A stretch of 64,000 nt of DNA from Chitinophagaceae bacterium (GCA_017307735.1 JAFKGR010000021.1:1-64000), one strand, 5' to 3'; shown: positions 36,374-46,145, counted from the first letter of the stretch. Notes: generated from the letters alone by a model not told the origin. Numbers and translations: made by a program.

Positions 36374-37483
36374 ATGACGATTGGAGCTTTAAAGGAACCT
36401 GCAGGAGAAAGAAGAGTGGCGATCTTGCCCGAGCATTTTTCATTAATTAAAAAACTTGATTGTGAACTATTGGTTGAGCAGGGAGCAGGCGAAAATTCCT
36501 ATTCTTCCGATAAAGATTATACGGATGCCGGAGCCAAAATAAGTTCACGTGAAGAAGTCATTGCAAACGCTGACATCCTTGTTTGTATCAATCTGCCGGA
36601 AGAGAAGGAATTCCCTTCTTTGAAAGATAAAGTTCTTGTCGGCACTTTTCATCCTGTTTATCACAAAGAAATTTTTGAAAAAATTGCCTCATCGGGCGTT
36701 TCAGTATTTAGTCTCGATATGTTGCCACGCAGTACCCGTGCACAAAGTATGGATGTGCTCAGCAGCCAGGCTAATATTGCAGGATACAAATCTATCATTG
36801 TGGCCGCAGGGATTTACCCAAAATATTTTCCCATGCTGATGACGGCGGCGGGAAGTATTGCTCCGGCCAAAGTTTTAATTCTGGGTGCGGGAGTTGCCGG
36901 CCTGCAGGCCATCGCAACAGCAAGAAGGCTGGGTGGTGTGGTAGAAGTTTTTGATACACGGCCGGCGGTGAAAGAAGAAGTACAAAGCCTGGGAGCCAGA
37001 TTCGTGGAAGTGGAAGGTGCTGCCGATGACAGCAAGGCCGGCGGTTATGCTGTTGAACAAACGGAAGATTTCAAACAAAGGCAAAAAGAAAGAATTACCG
37101 TTGCAGTAAAGAAAGCAGATATCGTTGTTACAACTGCACAGATCTTTGGAAAGAAAGCTCCAACTCTTATAACTAAAGAAATGGTTGAAAGCATGAAATC
37201 CGGATCAGTCATCATCGACATTGCCTCTTCAACCGGAGGAAATACAGAACTGACCAAAGACAATGAAACCGTCGTTTACAATGGCGTAACCATTGTTGGC
37301 AATTCAAATCTGCCTTCTACCATGCCTTACGATTCCAGCAAGCTATATGGAAAAAATATGATTCATTTTCTGGAGCTGATGTGGAATAAGGAAAGACAGT
37401 TTAACCTGAATTTTGAAGACGATTTAATCAAATCCTCATGTATAACTTACAAGGGAAGTATTTACAATGAGCGGATAAAATAA
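36374..37483 (+). CDS. pntAA: Proton-translocating NAD(P) transhydrogenase, alpha subunit part 1 (NAD-binding domain I)
   Basis: 369 residues, the soluble domain I only. It opens with the typical MTIGALKEPAGERRVAILPEH. The RLPRSTRAQSMDVLSSQANIAGY-type block is present as SRTRAQ-like LPRSTRAQSMDVLSSQ (about 115-130). The NAD-binding fold is VLILGAGVAGLQAIATARRLGG (about 165-187), with SLGARFVEVE following. The membrane part of the alpha subunit is a separate gene, as in the three-gene transhydrogenase of Rhodospirillum. It binds NAD(H) in the cytoplasm and passes hydride to domain III on PntB. pntAB follows after 5 bases. Confidence 0.94.
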   Translation: MTIGALKEPAGERRVAILPEHFSLIKKLDCELLVEQGAGENSYSSDKDYTDAGAKISSREEVIANADILVCINLPEEKEFPSLKDKVLVGTFHPVYHKEIFEKIASSGVSVFSLDMLPRSTRAQSMDVLSSQANIAGYKSIIVAAGIYPKYFPMLMTAAGSIAPAKVLILGAGVAGLQAIATARRLGGVVEVFDTRPAVKEEVQSLGARFVEVEGAADDSKAGGYAVEQTEDFKQRQKERITVAVKKADIVVTTAQIFGKKAPTLITKEMVESMKSGSVIIDIASSTGGNTELTKDNETVVYNGVTIVGNSNLPSTMPYDSSKLYGKNMIHFLELMWNKERQFNLNFEDDLIKSSCITYKGSIYNERIK

Positions 37484-37488
37484 AAATA

Positions 37489-37806
37489 ATGGAAGCGATC
37501 AGCTCTTTTTTACAACAAAACCTGGATATGATTTATGTGGTCATCCTCATGATCTTTTTAGGTTTCGAAATTATCAACAGGGTGCCGAGCGTGTTGCATA
37601 CGCCCCTGATGAGTGGCGCCAACGCCATTCACGGTGTAGTTATCATCGGAGCAATCATCATCATGGGTAAGGCCGAAAGTGATAATTACCTCGCGCTGAT
37701 ACTTGGGTTTATTGCGGTGGTATTGGGAACACTGAACGTAGTTGGCGGTTTTGTAGTTACGGACAGAATGCTGGAAATGTTTAAAAAGAAAAATCAGAAA
37801 TCATAA
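37489..37806 (+). CDS. pntAB: NAD(P) transhydrogenase, alpha subunit part 2 (membrane)
   Basis: 105 residues with three or four membrane segments (VVILMIFLGFEIINRVPSVLHTPLMSGANAIHGVVIIGAIII is the conserved core). It is the small membrane piece of domain II that forms the proton path together with PntB. Its length is typical for the split form. It lies between pntAA (5 bases upstream) and pntB (18 bases downstream) in one operon. Confidence 0.94.
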   Translation: MEAISSFLQQNLDMIYVVILMIFLGFEIINRVPSVLHTPLMSGANAIHGVVIIGAIIIMGKAESDNYLALILGFIAVVLGTLNVVGGFVVTDRMLEMFKKKNQKS

Positions 37807-37824
37807 GCAGATAAAAAGAAACCT

Positions 37825-39255
37825 ATGAGTATTAGTATTTTGGCTATCTGCTACATCATTGCATCGGTAACGTATATTTTAGGTTTGAAGATGTTGTCAC
37901 ATCCGGCAACAGCAAGAAAGGGGAATCTCATTGCAGCAGGAGGAATGACGCTTGCGATAGCAGCCACAATTTTTCTTTATACAAATGATGGCAAACCACT
38001 TGGAAATTTCGGCTGGATTTTCACAGCCATGACGATAGGACTCGTACTTGGCTGGCTCATTGCCAAAAAGGTGAAGATGACCGCGATGCCCGAGTTGGTA
38101 AGTTTCTTCAACGGCATGGGTGGTGCATGCGCTGCACTGATTGCGATTGTGGAATTTGATTACATGTACAGAGCCAATCTGAACACACCGGATGTGGCTT
38201 TTTCAAGTGTGGCTCATTTCGGGCATTACCTCGCCATCATCGCCGGTTCTATTATCGGAAGCACTTCATTTTCCGGCAGTATGATTGCCTGGGGAAAACT
38301 GAATGGCAGTATCAAAGATGTATCTTTCAAAGGCCAGCATTTCCTCAATCTGATTGTACTGGTGTTGGTGTTTGGGTTCGCTGTTTATACCTGGTTCAGT
38401 CCTGCAGGACACGCAAATATTCCTTTTTTTATCACGGTATTTCTCGCACTTGTTTACGGAGTAGCTTTTGTACAGCCCATCGGAGGTGCAGATATGCCGG
38501 TCGTTATCTCATTGCTTAACTCATTCACCGGTGTGGCTGCCGCATGTGACGGATTTTTATACAACAACAAAGCCATGCTTACCGGCGGAATTCTGGTAGG
38601 TGCCGCCGGTTCTTTGCTGACCATTCTGATGTGTCGTGCAATGAACAGAAGTTTGAAGAATGTGTTGATTGGCTCCTTTGGGGGAACCAAGGCATCAGCA
38701 AAAGCCGGACCGGCTACGCAAAAGGCCATTAAAGAAATTTCGTTGAGCGATGCCGCCATGGTTTTGGCCTATGCAAAAAAAGTAATGATCGTACCGGGCT
38801 ATGGATTGGCTGTAGCACAGGCACAGCACAGCGTACACGATCTGGAGAAATTGCTTGTTGAAAGAGGTGTGGATGTTAGATATGCCATACATCCGGTGGC
38901 AGGACGCATGCCGGGGCACATGAATGTTTTGTTGGCAGAAGCTGATGTGGATTATGATAAACTTCTGGAAATGGAGACAGCCAATGATGAATTTAAAACT
39001 ACAGATGTAGTTCTCGTCTTGGGCGCAAATGATGTGGTCAATCCCGCTGCGAAAAACGATCCCGGTTCGCCCATTTACGGAATGCCGGTTTTAAATGTAG
39101 AAGAAGCCAACATGGTGATTGTGAACAAACGAAGTATGAAACCCGGTTATGCGGGAATAGAAAACGAACTCTTTTATTCAAGAAAAACATCCATGCTCTT
39201 TGGCGACGCCAAAAAAGTTTTGCAGGAATTGATTTCGCAGATCAAGGAGATATAG
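37825..39255 (+). CDS. pntB: NAD(P) transhydrogenase, beta subunit
   Basis: 476 residues. About eight or nine membrane segments (residues 1-265, with MPELVSFFNGMGGACAALIA and GSISFSGS-type loop IGSTSFSGSMIAWGKL) are followed by the NADP-binding domain III (about 295-476), with VIVPGYGLAVAQAQHSV, HPVAGRMPGHMNVLLAEA, VLGANDVVNPAA and the C-terminal KRSMKPGYAG. It uses the proton gradient to drive NADPH formation from NADH. Near the pentose-phosphate genes in the same window it provides a second NADPH source. Confidence 0.95.
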   Translation: MSISILAICYIIASVTYILGLKMLSHPATARKGNLIAAGGMTLAIAATIFLYTNDGKPLGNFGWIFTAMTIGLVLGWLIAKKVKMTAMPELVSFFNGMGGACAALIAIVEFDYMYRANLNTPDVAFSSVAHFGHYLAIIAGSIIGSTSFSGSMIAWGKLNGSIKDVSFKGQHFLNLIVLVLVFGFAVYTWFSPAGHANIPFFITVFLALVYGVAFVQPIGGADMPVVISLLNSFTGVAAACDGFLYNNKAMLTGGILVGAAGSLLTILMCRAMNRSLKNVLIGSFGGTKASAKAGPATQKAIKEISLSDAAMVLAYAKKVMIVPGYGLAVAQAQHSVHDLEKLLVERGVDVRYAIHPVAGRMPGHMNVLLAEADVDYDKLLEMETANDEFKTTDVVLVLGANDVVNPAAKNDPGSPIYGMPVLNVEEANMVIVNKRSMKPGYAGIENELFYSRKTSMLFGDAKKVLQELISQIKEI

Positions 39256-39531
39256 AAAAGTTTTGCCCGAAAAATAGTATTCAGATCAAGAATGAGTTTT
39301 TTTTAAACAGAAATACCCATCTCCACATCAAAACTCTAACATAAAAGCACCCCGGATAAATCCCTGCAAAAGTATTACCGGCATCTACATTCTGCATACT
39401 GCTGCAATGAAGCAACAAATTTTTTAAGCTCAATAAATATTCAAAAACGTTAACTTCATTGGCCGGAAAGTGTTCTGGCTTTCATTTTGTCCTAACCCAT
39501 AAAAAAATTACACCGGTAATAAGATTGTATC

Positions 39532-41475
39532 ATGGGCACAGAAGACAGTACAGAAAAAAATAAAAATCAAAGAACCGGCCCAAAGAAACTCTCTTCTGAT
39601 GCAGCCCGCAGGCTAAGCGACTTCACCATGCCGCGGTCGGTCATCAGGCTGATTCCGCTGGCTATTATCACAGGCATTCTCGGAGCGCTGATAGCCATCG
39701 TTCTGATGGATCTGATAGCCATCATCACCAACTTCCTTTATTATCAAAAGTTTGATCTCACCCTTATTTCTCCCAGAAATAATACTATCGGTTGGTGGGC
39801 TGTTCCCATTCCTATCGTAGGTGGACTGATTGTGGGATTTATGGCACGCTATGGATCAGAAAAAATCAGGGGACACGGTATTCCTGAAGCAATGGAAACC
39901 ATTCTTGTGGGTGGAAGTAAAGTGGAACCCAAACTAACCGTTCTCAAACCCATTGCCAGCGCATTCAGCATCGGTACGGGCGGACCATTCGGAGCAGAAG
40001 GCCCTATTATTCTGACGGGCGGTGCATTAGGATCTGTCCTTGCTCAGTTTCTGAATCTTACCTCCATTGAACGAAGAAGTCTTTTGGTAGCGGGCGCTTC
40101 CGCCGGCATGAGCGCTGTATTCGGCACGCCTATAGCCGCTGCGCTTTTAGGGGTGGAACTGCTTTTGTTTGAATGGAAACCCCGGTCCTTCGTCCCCGTG
40201 GCAATAGCCAGCATTGTAGCCGATATGGTACGCCATTTCTTTGTGTCCATGCAATGGATGAAGGCTGAACCTCTGTTTCCCGTTAATAAGATATTGCCAC
40301 TTTCCGGCGCAGGCCTCGGAGATGCAGTTATTCTTGGATTGATCTGCGGGATTATGGCATGGGTATTAACAAAAGCTGTTTACGGCGCCGAAGATGCCTT
40401 CAGGAAATTGCCTTTTCACTGGATGTGGTGGCCTGCCATCGGAGGAGTCATTGTCGGGCTTGGCGGAATGATTCAACCGGCTGCGTTGGGTGTGGGATAT
40501 GATACCATTGGCGATTTACTGACAAAAAATATCGGGCTTACGACACTGATCAGCATTTTTGTTGTGAAGCTGGTTATCTGGGCCTTTGCTCTGGGTTCAG
40601 GGACAAGCGGGGGAATACTCGCTCCGATTCTTATTTTGGGAGGAGCGCTCGGGGGGATGATGGGATTGGTTTTTCCGGGAAATTCACCCGAGGAGTGGGC
40701 GTTGTTAGGGATGGCTGGCGCGCTGGCGGGGGTAATGCGATCACCTTTTACTTCCATCGTTTTTGTAATCGAACTTACCCATAATACGGATCTTTTCCTG
40801 CCGCTGCTGATAACAGTTACTCTTGCTCATTTTATCAGTGTTCTCACATTGAAGAGATCTATTTTGACCGAAAAGGTTGCCCGGCGCGGGTTTCATGTTT
40901 TGAGGGAATATGCCGTAGAACCCTTGCAGGTACTCTTTGTCGAAGATGTGATGTCAACCAACATCCTCACCATCAACCAGGGTGCGCCGCTTTCCACAGT
41001 ACATTCATTGGTTATTAATAATTCAAACATGAGAAGTCAACGGCTGATACCTGTATTGACGGATGACGGGAAGATTGTGGGAGCCGTATCTTGGCAGGGT
41101 ATCATGGAAAGATTTTTGAAAGGAGAACTATCCGGAAATGTGGATGATATCATGATAAAGGATATTATCACCGCCAGGCCCGAAGAAACACTTCGAACGA
41201 TTGCCGACCGGATGGCTGAAAAACAAATCGGAGTGCTGCCAGTAGTGGACGAGTCGGGCAAACCATGTGGCATGCTCACCCAATTTGACCTTCTCATTGG
41301 CCGCGATTATATGCTACAAGAAGAGCGCAAACGGGAACGGGTATTAAAGATCTGGTCTATTCACAAATTCGGATATCTGAACAACATCAGCCACCTCTTT
41401 ACACTTTCAAACAATGAGAGTCATCCTGAAAAAAAAATAAAAAAATCCGGGAAGGGTGATGCAAAAATTGAATGA
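39532..41475 (+). CDS. ClC-family chloride channel/transporter with tandem CBS domains
   Basis: 647 residues. The N-terminal ClC membrane domain (about 30-440) contains GHGIPEAM, GPFGAEGPI with the gating Glu (about 155) and GSGTSGGILAP, which build the chloride path. Two CBS domains (about 465-590; EDVMSTNILTINQGAPL, IMIKDIITARPEE) follow in the cytoplasm and may bind nucleotides. At the site of the internal proton Glu of E. coli ClcA (GIxEE pattern) the sequence reads GVELLLFEW. The first Glu is kept but the second position appears to be Leu, so this may be a channel and not a 2:1 Cl/H antiporter (inference from hand alignment). It stands alone. Confidence 0.88.
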   Translation: MGTEDSTEKNKNQRTGPKKLSSDAARRLSDFTMPRSVIRLIPLAIITGILGALIAIVLMDLIAIITNFLYYQKFDLTLISPRNNTIGWWAVPIPIVGGLIVGFMARYGSEKIRGHGIPEAMETILVGGSKVEPKLTVLKPIASAFSIGTGGPFGAEGPIILTGGALGSVLAQFLNLTSIERRSLLVAGASAGMSAVFGTPIAAALLGVELLLFEWKPRSFVPVAIASIVADMVRHFFVSMQWMKAEPLFPVNKILPLSGAGLGDAVILGLICGIMAWVLTKAVYGAEDAFRKLPFHWMWWPAIGGVIVGLGGMIQPAALGVGYDTIGDLLTKNIGLTTLISIFVVKLVIWAFALGSGTSGGILAPILILGGALGGMMGLVFPGNSPEEWALLGMAGALAGVMRSPFTSIVFVIELTHNTDLFLPLLITVTLAHFISVLTLKRSILTEKVARRGFHVLREYAVEPLQVLFVEDVMSTNILTINQGAPLSTVHSLVINNSNMRSQRLIPVLTDDGKIVGAVSWQGIMERFLKGELSGNVDDIMIKDIITARPEETLRTIADRMAEKQIGVLPVVDESGKPCGMLTQFDLLIGRDYMLQEERKRERVLKIWSIHKFGYLNNISHLFTLSNNESHPEKKIKKSGKGDAKIE

Positions 41476-41528
41476 GTGAAACAAAACAACTCATTGAGCA
41501 GCAAAATAACGCAGCCTAAGCAGAAGGG

Positions 41529-42224
41529 TCAAAGCAAATACCCCAACGAAAAACCAAATCCGTAATTTCTGAGTTCATTAATTGTTTTTGCTCCCTCAAT
41601 CTTTGGGGCAAGATTGATCAATCCCATTTGACCGGTTAACTGCAGAGATACATGCCTGGAAATTTCATATCCCACCAATACATTTCCGCCAAAGTCTAAC
41701 GGTTTGCCATACACTAAAGTAGATCCGTAAATCACCGAGTTGAAATCTTCAATACTCGATTCATTTTTAAACGCCAGATCACCTTCCATCCCAAGATAAA
41801 AATCACGGTCGGGGTTGGGAGAAATTTTCCATTTGCCGCCCAATCCATATCCAAGATAGGGTCCCACACCCAACAATAAGTTTCTATTCCCGAGTGGAAG
41901 TTTGTATATCACGTTTAAAGGCATTTCAAGATAATATGCATGGGTCTCCAGGTCTGGCCATCCGGAATTTTTATATCCTTTCATGGTAAACAAAAGATTT
42001 GGGTGGAAGTACAGATGACCTTTAATCGGCATTTCCATGAAAACACCTCCATGAAAACCGCGTACCATACCCGATTTGACAAGGCGGTCCGGATTTGTGA
42101 GGATATGATTATATACCCCCGAGGATTGAAATCCGCCTTTTACTCCGTAACGGACTTGTGCAATTGATGCAGAAGAAAAAATCAGAAAAAATATTACCAG
42201 GTTGTTTATGACAAGTCTTCTCAT
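41529..42224 (-). CDS. Outer-membrane beta-barrel protein (PorT-like)
   Basis: 231 residues. A signal peptide (cleaved near ASIAQ) is followed by alternating hydrophobic and polar strands and glycine-aromatic turns (YGVKGGFQSS, LLLGVGPYLGYGLGG), ending in a C-terminal FSLGYLL strand. This is the pattern of the OMP_b-brl_2/PorT-like 8-stranded barrels common in Bacteroidota. No enzymatic motif is visible. It is convergent with the ClC gene (54 bases apart) and followed upstream by nearly 600 bases without genes. Confidence 0.78.
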   Translation of the reverse strand: MRRLVINNLVIFFLIFSSASIAQVRYGVKGGFQSSGVYNHILTNPDRLVKSGMVRGFHGGVFMEMPIKGHLYFHPNLLFTMKGYKNSGWPDLETHAYYLEMPLNVIYKLPLGNRNLLLGVGPYLGYGLGGKWKISPNPDRDFYLGMEGDLAFKNESSIEDFNSVIYGSTLVYGKPLDFGGNVLVGYEISRHVSLQLTGQMGLINLAPKIEGAKTINELRNYGFGFSLGYLL

Positions 42225-42812
42225 TGCAACAATAGTTTAAGAGTTTCAGTAATTAAAATGGGAAATTCAAACATAGGTTATAATTCACGAAAAAAAAGTT
42301 AAACGAGGCTAAAGTATTAATGATGTGTTCAATTCAATTATCAATTCTCTTCTCTGATTTCGGCTATTAGTATTCTGATGTGCCGAATGGCCTAAAACCT
42401 TAGTAGGAAAGTTTGTTTTTATTACATCCACCTTATTACTTTCAATGATGGGAAGGCACTGCATTGGTGCAGGTAAAAAGATTGATTTATTGTGATTATT
42501 TTTCTACCAAGGTTATTGAAGAATAATGTAAAAAACCAGGTCATCGGAGAAAATTATTTCCTGAGTTCGGCAAATTATTAATCAGCCCCGATTCTCCGTA
42601 AATAACGTCTTCATTGATTCTTCTTTTTCCCTCCGCATTTGGCGGAGAAGAAAAATAATTTCTTTGGGCACCTGTCTGAGTTGGCCCCGGGCAATCCGAT
42701 TAATTCTACAATTCAAATATTTCAGGCTATGTAAGTCTCTCTGTTTTAGAGTATTTACTTTTAGCGTGAATTTTGTTATCAAATTCCCATTCATCAAAAA
42801 AAATTACAGTTC
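42225..42812. other. Gene-free stretch between the barrel protein and the aldo/keto reductase
   Basis: No convincing gene is present over about 590 bases. The only structure seen is a small hairpin at 42631-42647 (CTCCGC/GCGGAG, 5-base loop) with T-rich sequence before it and A-rich after it, so it lacks a downstream T-run on either strand. It is probably the two divergent promoter regions of the flanking genes. Confidence 0.5.
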
Positions 42813-43718
42813 ATGGTTAATAATAAAACCTGGAAACTTGGCGGTTCATTGGAAATTAACCGATTTGGTTATGGAGCCATGCGGATTACAGGTGAAGGTA
42901 TTATCGGCGCACCGAAAGATGAAGCCGAAGCCATTCGCGTACTCAGAAAAGCCGTAGAGATGGGAGTCAATTTTATTGATACAGCAGATAGCTACGGCCC
43001 ATACATTTCGGAAGAACTGATCGCAAAAGCGCTGTATCCTTATCCTAAAGATTTAGTGATAGCCACCAAGGGAGGACAGTTGCGTCCGGGTCCGGATCAA
43101 TGGGTTCCCGATGGCCAGCCCATTCACATTAAAGAAGCATTGGAAGGAAGCCTGAAAAGACTCAAAACAGACCGGATCGACTTGTACCAACTTCATCGCC
43201 GCGACATGAATGTTCCTTTTGAAGACACACTCGGAGTGTTGAAAGAAGCGCAGGACAAAGGATTGATACGGTATTTCGGATTATCTGAGTTGGATGTGGA
43301 AAGTGTCAGGCAGGCTCAGAAATATATCGATGTAGTTTCATTGCAAAATAAATTCAGCCTCGATTACAGAAAATGGGAACCTGAACTAAAATTCTGTGCA
43401 GAAAATAATATCGCTTTTATTCCGTGGAATCCGCTGAATGCCGGAAGGCTTGTAGTCAATGAAACGATTGAAAGAATTGCGAACAAATATAAAATCACAA
43501 AACCACAGCTCTCACTGAAGTGGCTTTTCAATTATTCAAACAATATTTTGCTCATACCAGGTACTTCCAAAGTAAGCCATCTTGAAGAGAACCTTGCTGT
43601 TCGGGATATGGAATTTGATCCTGCAGATTTTGAGGCTATCACAAAAGCTTCTTTGGAAATTCCCAAAAAAGCTCGTTCACCAAGGAAACCATATTTCGCA
43701 GAACGACAGGCTCGTTAA
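42813..43718 (+). CDS. Aldo/keto reductase
   Basis: 301 residues, TIM barrel. The AKR catalytic set is visible: Asp and Tyr in FIDTADSYGP (about 51-56), Lys in VIATKGG (about 84) and His in LYQLHRRD (about 126). The C-terminal phosphate-binding stretch LLIPGTSKVSHLEENL supports NADPH binding. It probably reduces small aldehydes or ketones; the substrate is unknown. It stands alone on the plus strand and ends in a strong bidirectional terminator shared with the starch operon. Confidence 0.92.
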   Translation: MVNNKTWKLGGSLEINRFGYGAMRITGEGIIGAPKDEAEAIRVLRKAVEMGVNFIDTADSYGPYISEELIAKALYPYPKDLVIATKGGQLRPGPDQWVPDGQPIHIKEALEGSLKRLKTDRIDLYQLHRRDMNVPFEDTLGVLKEAQDKGLIRYFGLSELDVESVRQAQKYIDVVSLQNKFSLDYRKWEPELKFCAENNIAFIPWNPLNAGRLVVNETIERIANKYKITKPQLSLKWLFNYSNNILLIPGTSKVSHLEENLAVRDMEFDPADFEAITKASLEIPKKARSPRKPYFAERQAR

Positions 43719-43794
43719 TCCAAATTTTGCAGTTGGCTGCAAAACGGGAAATAACAACCACATCTCACTTGTGTATATCCTCTGGTATAAAAAT

Positions 43795-43824
43795 TAAAAC
43801 GTCCGGCATCTGCCGGACGTTTTA
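43795..43824. terminator. Strong bidirectional terminator
   Basis: TAAAACGTCCGGCA and TGCCGGACGTTTTA are perfect inverted copies of 14 bases with only TC between them. A and T runs form the outer ends. It lies between the aldo/keto reductase (plus, ends 43718) and the last starch gene (minus, ends 43846). Confidence 0.88.
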
Positions 43825-43845
43825 ATGAGAATTATAAAACCTTTT

Positions 43846-45249
43846 TTATAATACTGTGTAAGTATAATATCCCGGGTTTTCAAGATAAAGATAAATCTTG
43901 TGAGTGCCGGCAGGTACTGCAAAATTCTTGGTATCGTCTCCGATGTTTGCTCCGCCTTCTACCAGCTTTCCGGTTCCGTCATTATCACCATAGTTTAAAT
44001 CCCATCCACCATTTGCCCTGAATTTAAACTGGTCGCCGGCCACCGTCGTGATGGTTGCTTCCCATCTTTTTGACCCGGAATTGTAGGTCATAGGTACATC
44101 TGTTCCCCATCCGCTTCCGGCAAAACTTCCAATCACGCCCCATGTGTTGGTGGGCGTAATGGAGTAAGTATTATTTTGTGTATTTGCCTTAAGATGAAAA
44201 TACCCGCCTGCTCCCGGAAACAGGAGGTTTCCCCCGGATGGACTGAGTGTCCCGCCTCCTCCATCTCCCAACGCATTACTCCAATCCGGCTGCAGAGTAA
44301 ATTTAAACAGGTATGTTCCTCCGGTGGGTACATTTACATACCCATCGTAGCTTCCGTCATTATTTGGAGAACCGATTTGCGGCGCTGTTGCAGGCGCCCA
44401 TTCCTGATAATCTCCGGGAACCCACAATAATCCATATTGGCTTACATTGGTTACCTTAAATATTCCATGCTGGAAATCTACAAAGATTGTGTACATACCT
44501 GTAGTCGCCGGCCCCGGAATGTTTGATGACAAATCGGCGCCGAAATCTCCGCCCCCGGAAAGGCCGGGAAGGTTGCCATCTGCTACACTATATTTATGGT
44601 CCCAGTTCCCATTCACCGGAAGCAGCAGGTATTGCTTTCCTCCGTTCATGAAGAAAGTGCCCTGATAAGTTACCGAATCAATCATGGTAAACTTCTGCGA
44701 AACCGGCACCGGATTGTCCCATCCTCCGGCTGTTGCATCGCCAACAAGAAACAACTCTCTTGACGCAGGAGGCGTAACCTTTGGCGGAACCAGATAGGGT
44801 GTATAAGTAAATGCAACTACGTTGGAAACGACCTGGTCATTGTTATTGGGATAGGAGGAGATTACTCTCGCTTCCACCGATTGTGCCTTGTTGAATGTCC
44901 ATAAGTGAGCCACCGCATAAGCATTCAGTTCTTTGGCTATAAAACTGGTGTCGGTTTTGCCGGTCACCGTTCTTGTCAGCGGATCTTTAAATCCGTTTCC
45001 GGCAGCGTCTATCTGCACTATATACTTAGTTGTTGAAGTGTCCAACGGGTATGCGGGGTTCGTCCATTTGAGTGTAAGCGCCACATTGTTTGAATCCGTT
45101 GTTGCAGGTGCAATGGCATTTGAGGAGGCGGTCAGGGTTACAGCCTTCCCCTCCGGATAAAACGGAAGGTCTTTTGCTTTTTCACAGCTACTCAGCAGTA
45201 GTAAGCCGGCTGAAATGATGAGTGAAGCAGATCCTAATAACTTTTTCAT
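43846..45249 (-). CDS. SusF/SusE-type starch-binding outer-membrane lipoprotein
   Basis: 467 residues. Lipoprotein signal ending at LLSSC (about 22). An N-terminal SusE-type Ig-like domain (about 35-150; ALTLKWTNPAYPLDTSTTKYIVQID) is followed by three starch-binding-like beta-sandwich repeats. These have the recurring aromatic pattern LVGDATAGGWDNP, LWVPGDYQEWAP and GSFAGSGWGTD. It is expected to sit on the outside of the outer membrane and hold starch near the SusC/D channel. It is the last gene of the operon, 17 bases after the SusE-like gene, and is followed by a strong terminator. Confidence 0.87.
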   Translation of the reverse strand: MKKLLGSASLIISAGLLLLSSCEKAKDLPFYPEGKAVTLTASSNAIAPATTDSNNVALTLKWTNPAYPLDTSTTKYIVQIDAAGNGFKDPLTRTVTGKTDTSFIAKELNAYAVAHLWTFNKAQSVEARVISSYPNNNDQVVSNVVAFTYTPYLVPPKVTPPASRELFLVGDATAGGWDNPVPVSQKFTMIDSVTYQGTFFMNGGKQYLLLPVNGNWDHKYSVADGNLPGLSGGGDFGADLSSNIPGPATTGMYTIFVDFQHGIFKVTNVSQYGLLWVPGDYQEWAPATAPQIGSPNNDGSYDGYVNVPTGGTYLFKFTLQPDWSNALGDGGGGTLSPSGGNLLFPGAGGYFHLKANTQNNTYSITPTNTWGVIGSFAGSGWGTDVPMTYNSGSKRWEATITTVAGDQFKFRANGGWDLNYGDNDGTGKLVEGGANIGDDTKNFAVPAGTHKIYLYLENPGYYTYTVL

Positions 45250-45266
45250 GTTGCTGTTTTAATTCG

Positions 45267-46139
45267 TTAAAGCTTAGTCACAGAATAGGTTCCCAGTTTG
45301 AAATCAACAACGATTTTATACTGGCCGGGAGCCGATGGCCCCGGAAAATTATCAGAAAAATCAAAACCAAACTTACCTCCGGTCACCGGTTGATCTTTGA
45401 TTTTCGAGCACGCATATTTGTGGCTCCAGCTACCCCAAACCGGAACAAAGAGATATTGGTCTTTGTCAGTCGTATTATCTCCGCCGGACAAATTCACGGT
45501 AATTGAGAAAGTTGTCAGATCATCCCGGTTGAATTGCTGATTTTGAGAAGCAAATGTCCCCCCGTTTTGCCAGCCTCCTAATAAAGGATCACCGCCAACA
45601 ATATACAATTCACCGGAAGTAGGAAGAGCTACCAACACATCGAGAAAAGGAACTGCCTGGAAGGTAAGCACGTTGGAATAAAGGGCTACACTATTGGTAC
45701 CGAGGAAACTCTTCAACCTCACTTCAAAGGTGACAACCTGGTCAAATGGAAGATTCATCTGAAGCAAAATCTTATTCAACTGATCCTGGGTAATGGTTGC
45801 ACTAAGGTCTGAAGAAAACGAAATTTCCTGTCGCAGTGAACTTGAAAAATTGGCCCCAACCGTATCAATTTGCAAAGTGTAATTTACATTTTGGGAACTG
45901 ACTCCGGTATTGAATTTATAGTCGGGATTTGTCCAACTGAAATTCAATGCCACATTTCCTCTGGTTCCCGCTGCAAGATTGATTACCGTGCTCTGGGATT
46001 GAGTGGCAGTGAGCGTTGGTGCATTCCCGCCAAGGAAAACCACCTCATTCTCTACTTTCTTGCATGAAGAAATCAGAAGCAGGCCTGCTGCAGCTATCAG
46101 TAAATTTTTAAATGAATATTTCATAGCAATCATTTTCAT
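45267..46139 (-). CDS. SusE-type outer-membrane lipoprotein
   Basis: 290 residues. Lipoprotein signal (ISSCKK, Cys about 26), an N-terminal SusE domain (VALNFSWTNPDYKFNTGVSSQNVNYTLQID, about 60-170) and one C-terminal binding repeat (LYIVGGDPLLGGWQNGG, about 190-290). The repeat resembles the first one of the neighbouring SusF-like protein. It probably binds starch on the cell surface. ATG at 46139 lies 6 bases after the susD stop; a second ATG three codons in (46130) is also possible. Shorter than the SusE of Bacteroides, which carries two binding modules. Confidence 0.85.
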   Translation of the reverse strand: MKMIAMKYSFKNLLIAAAGLLLISSCKKVENEVVFLGGNAPTLTATQSQSTVINLAAGTRGNVALNFSWTNPDYKFNTGVSSQNVNYTLQIDTVGANFSSSLRQEISFSSDLSATITQDQLNKILLQMNLPFDQVVTFEVRLKSFLGTNSVALYSNVLTFQAVPFLDVLVALPTSGELYIVGGDPLLGGWQNGGTFASQNQQFNRDDLTTFSITVNLSGGDNTTDKDQYLFVPVWGSWSHKYACSKIKDQPVTGGKFGFDFSDNFPGPSAPGQYKIVVDFKLGTYSVTKL

Positions 46140-46145
46140 TTTAAA

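Noticed and set aside
42631..42647. CTCCGC/GCGGAG hairpin as a terminator
   Set aside because: The T-rich run precedes the hairpin on both strands instead of following it, and no gene ends close by.
42582..42797. 71-codon minus-strand ORF
   Set aside because: Low-complexity basic protein, no domain, and it overlaps the promoter region of the aldo/keto reductase; no support as a gene.
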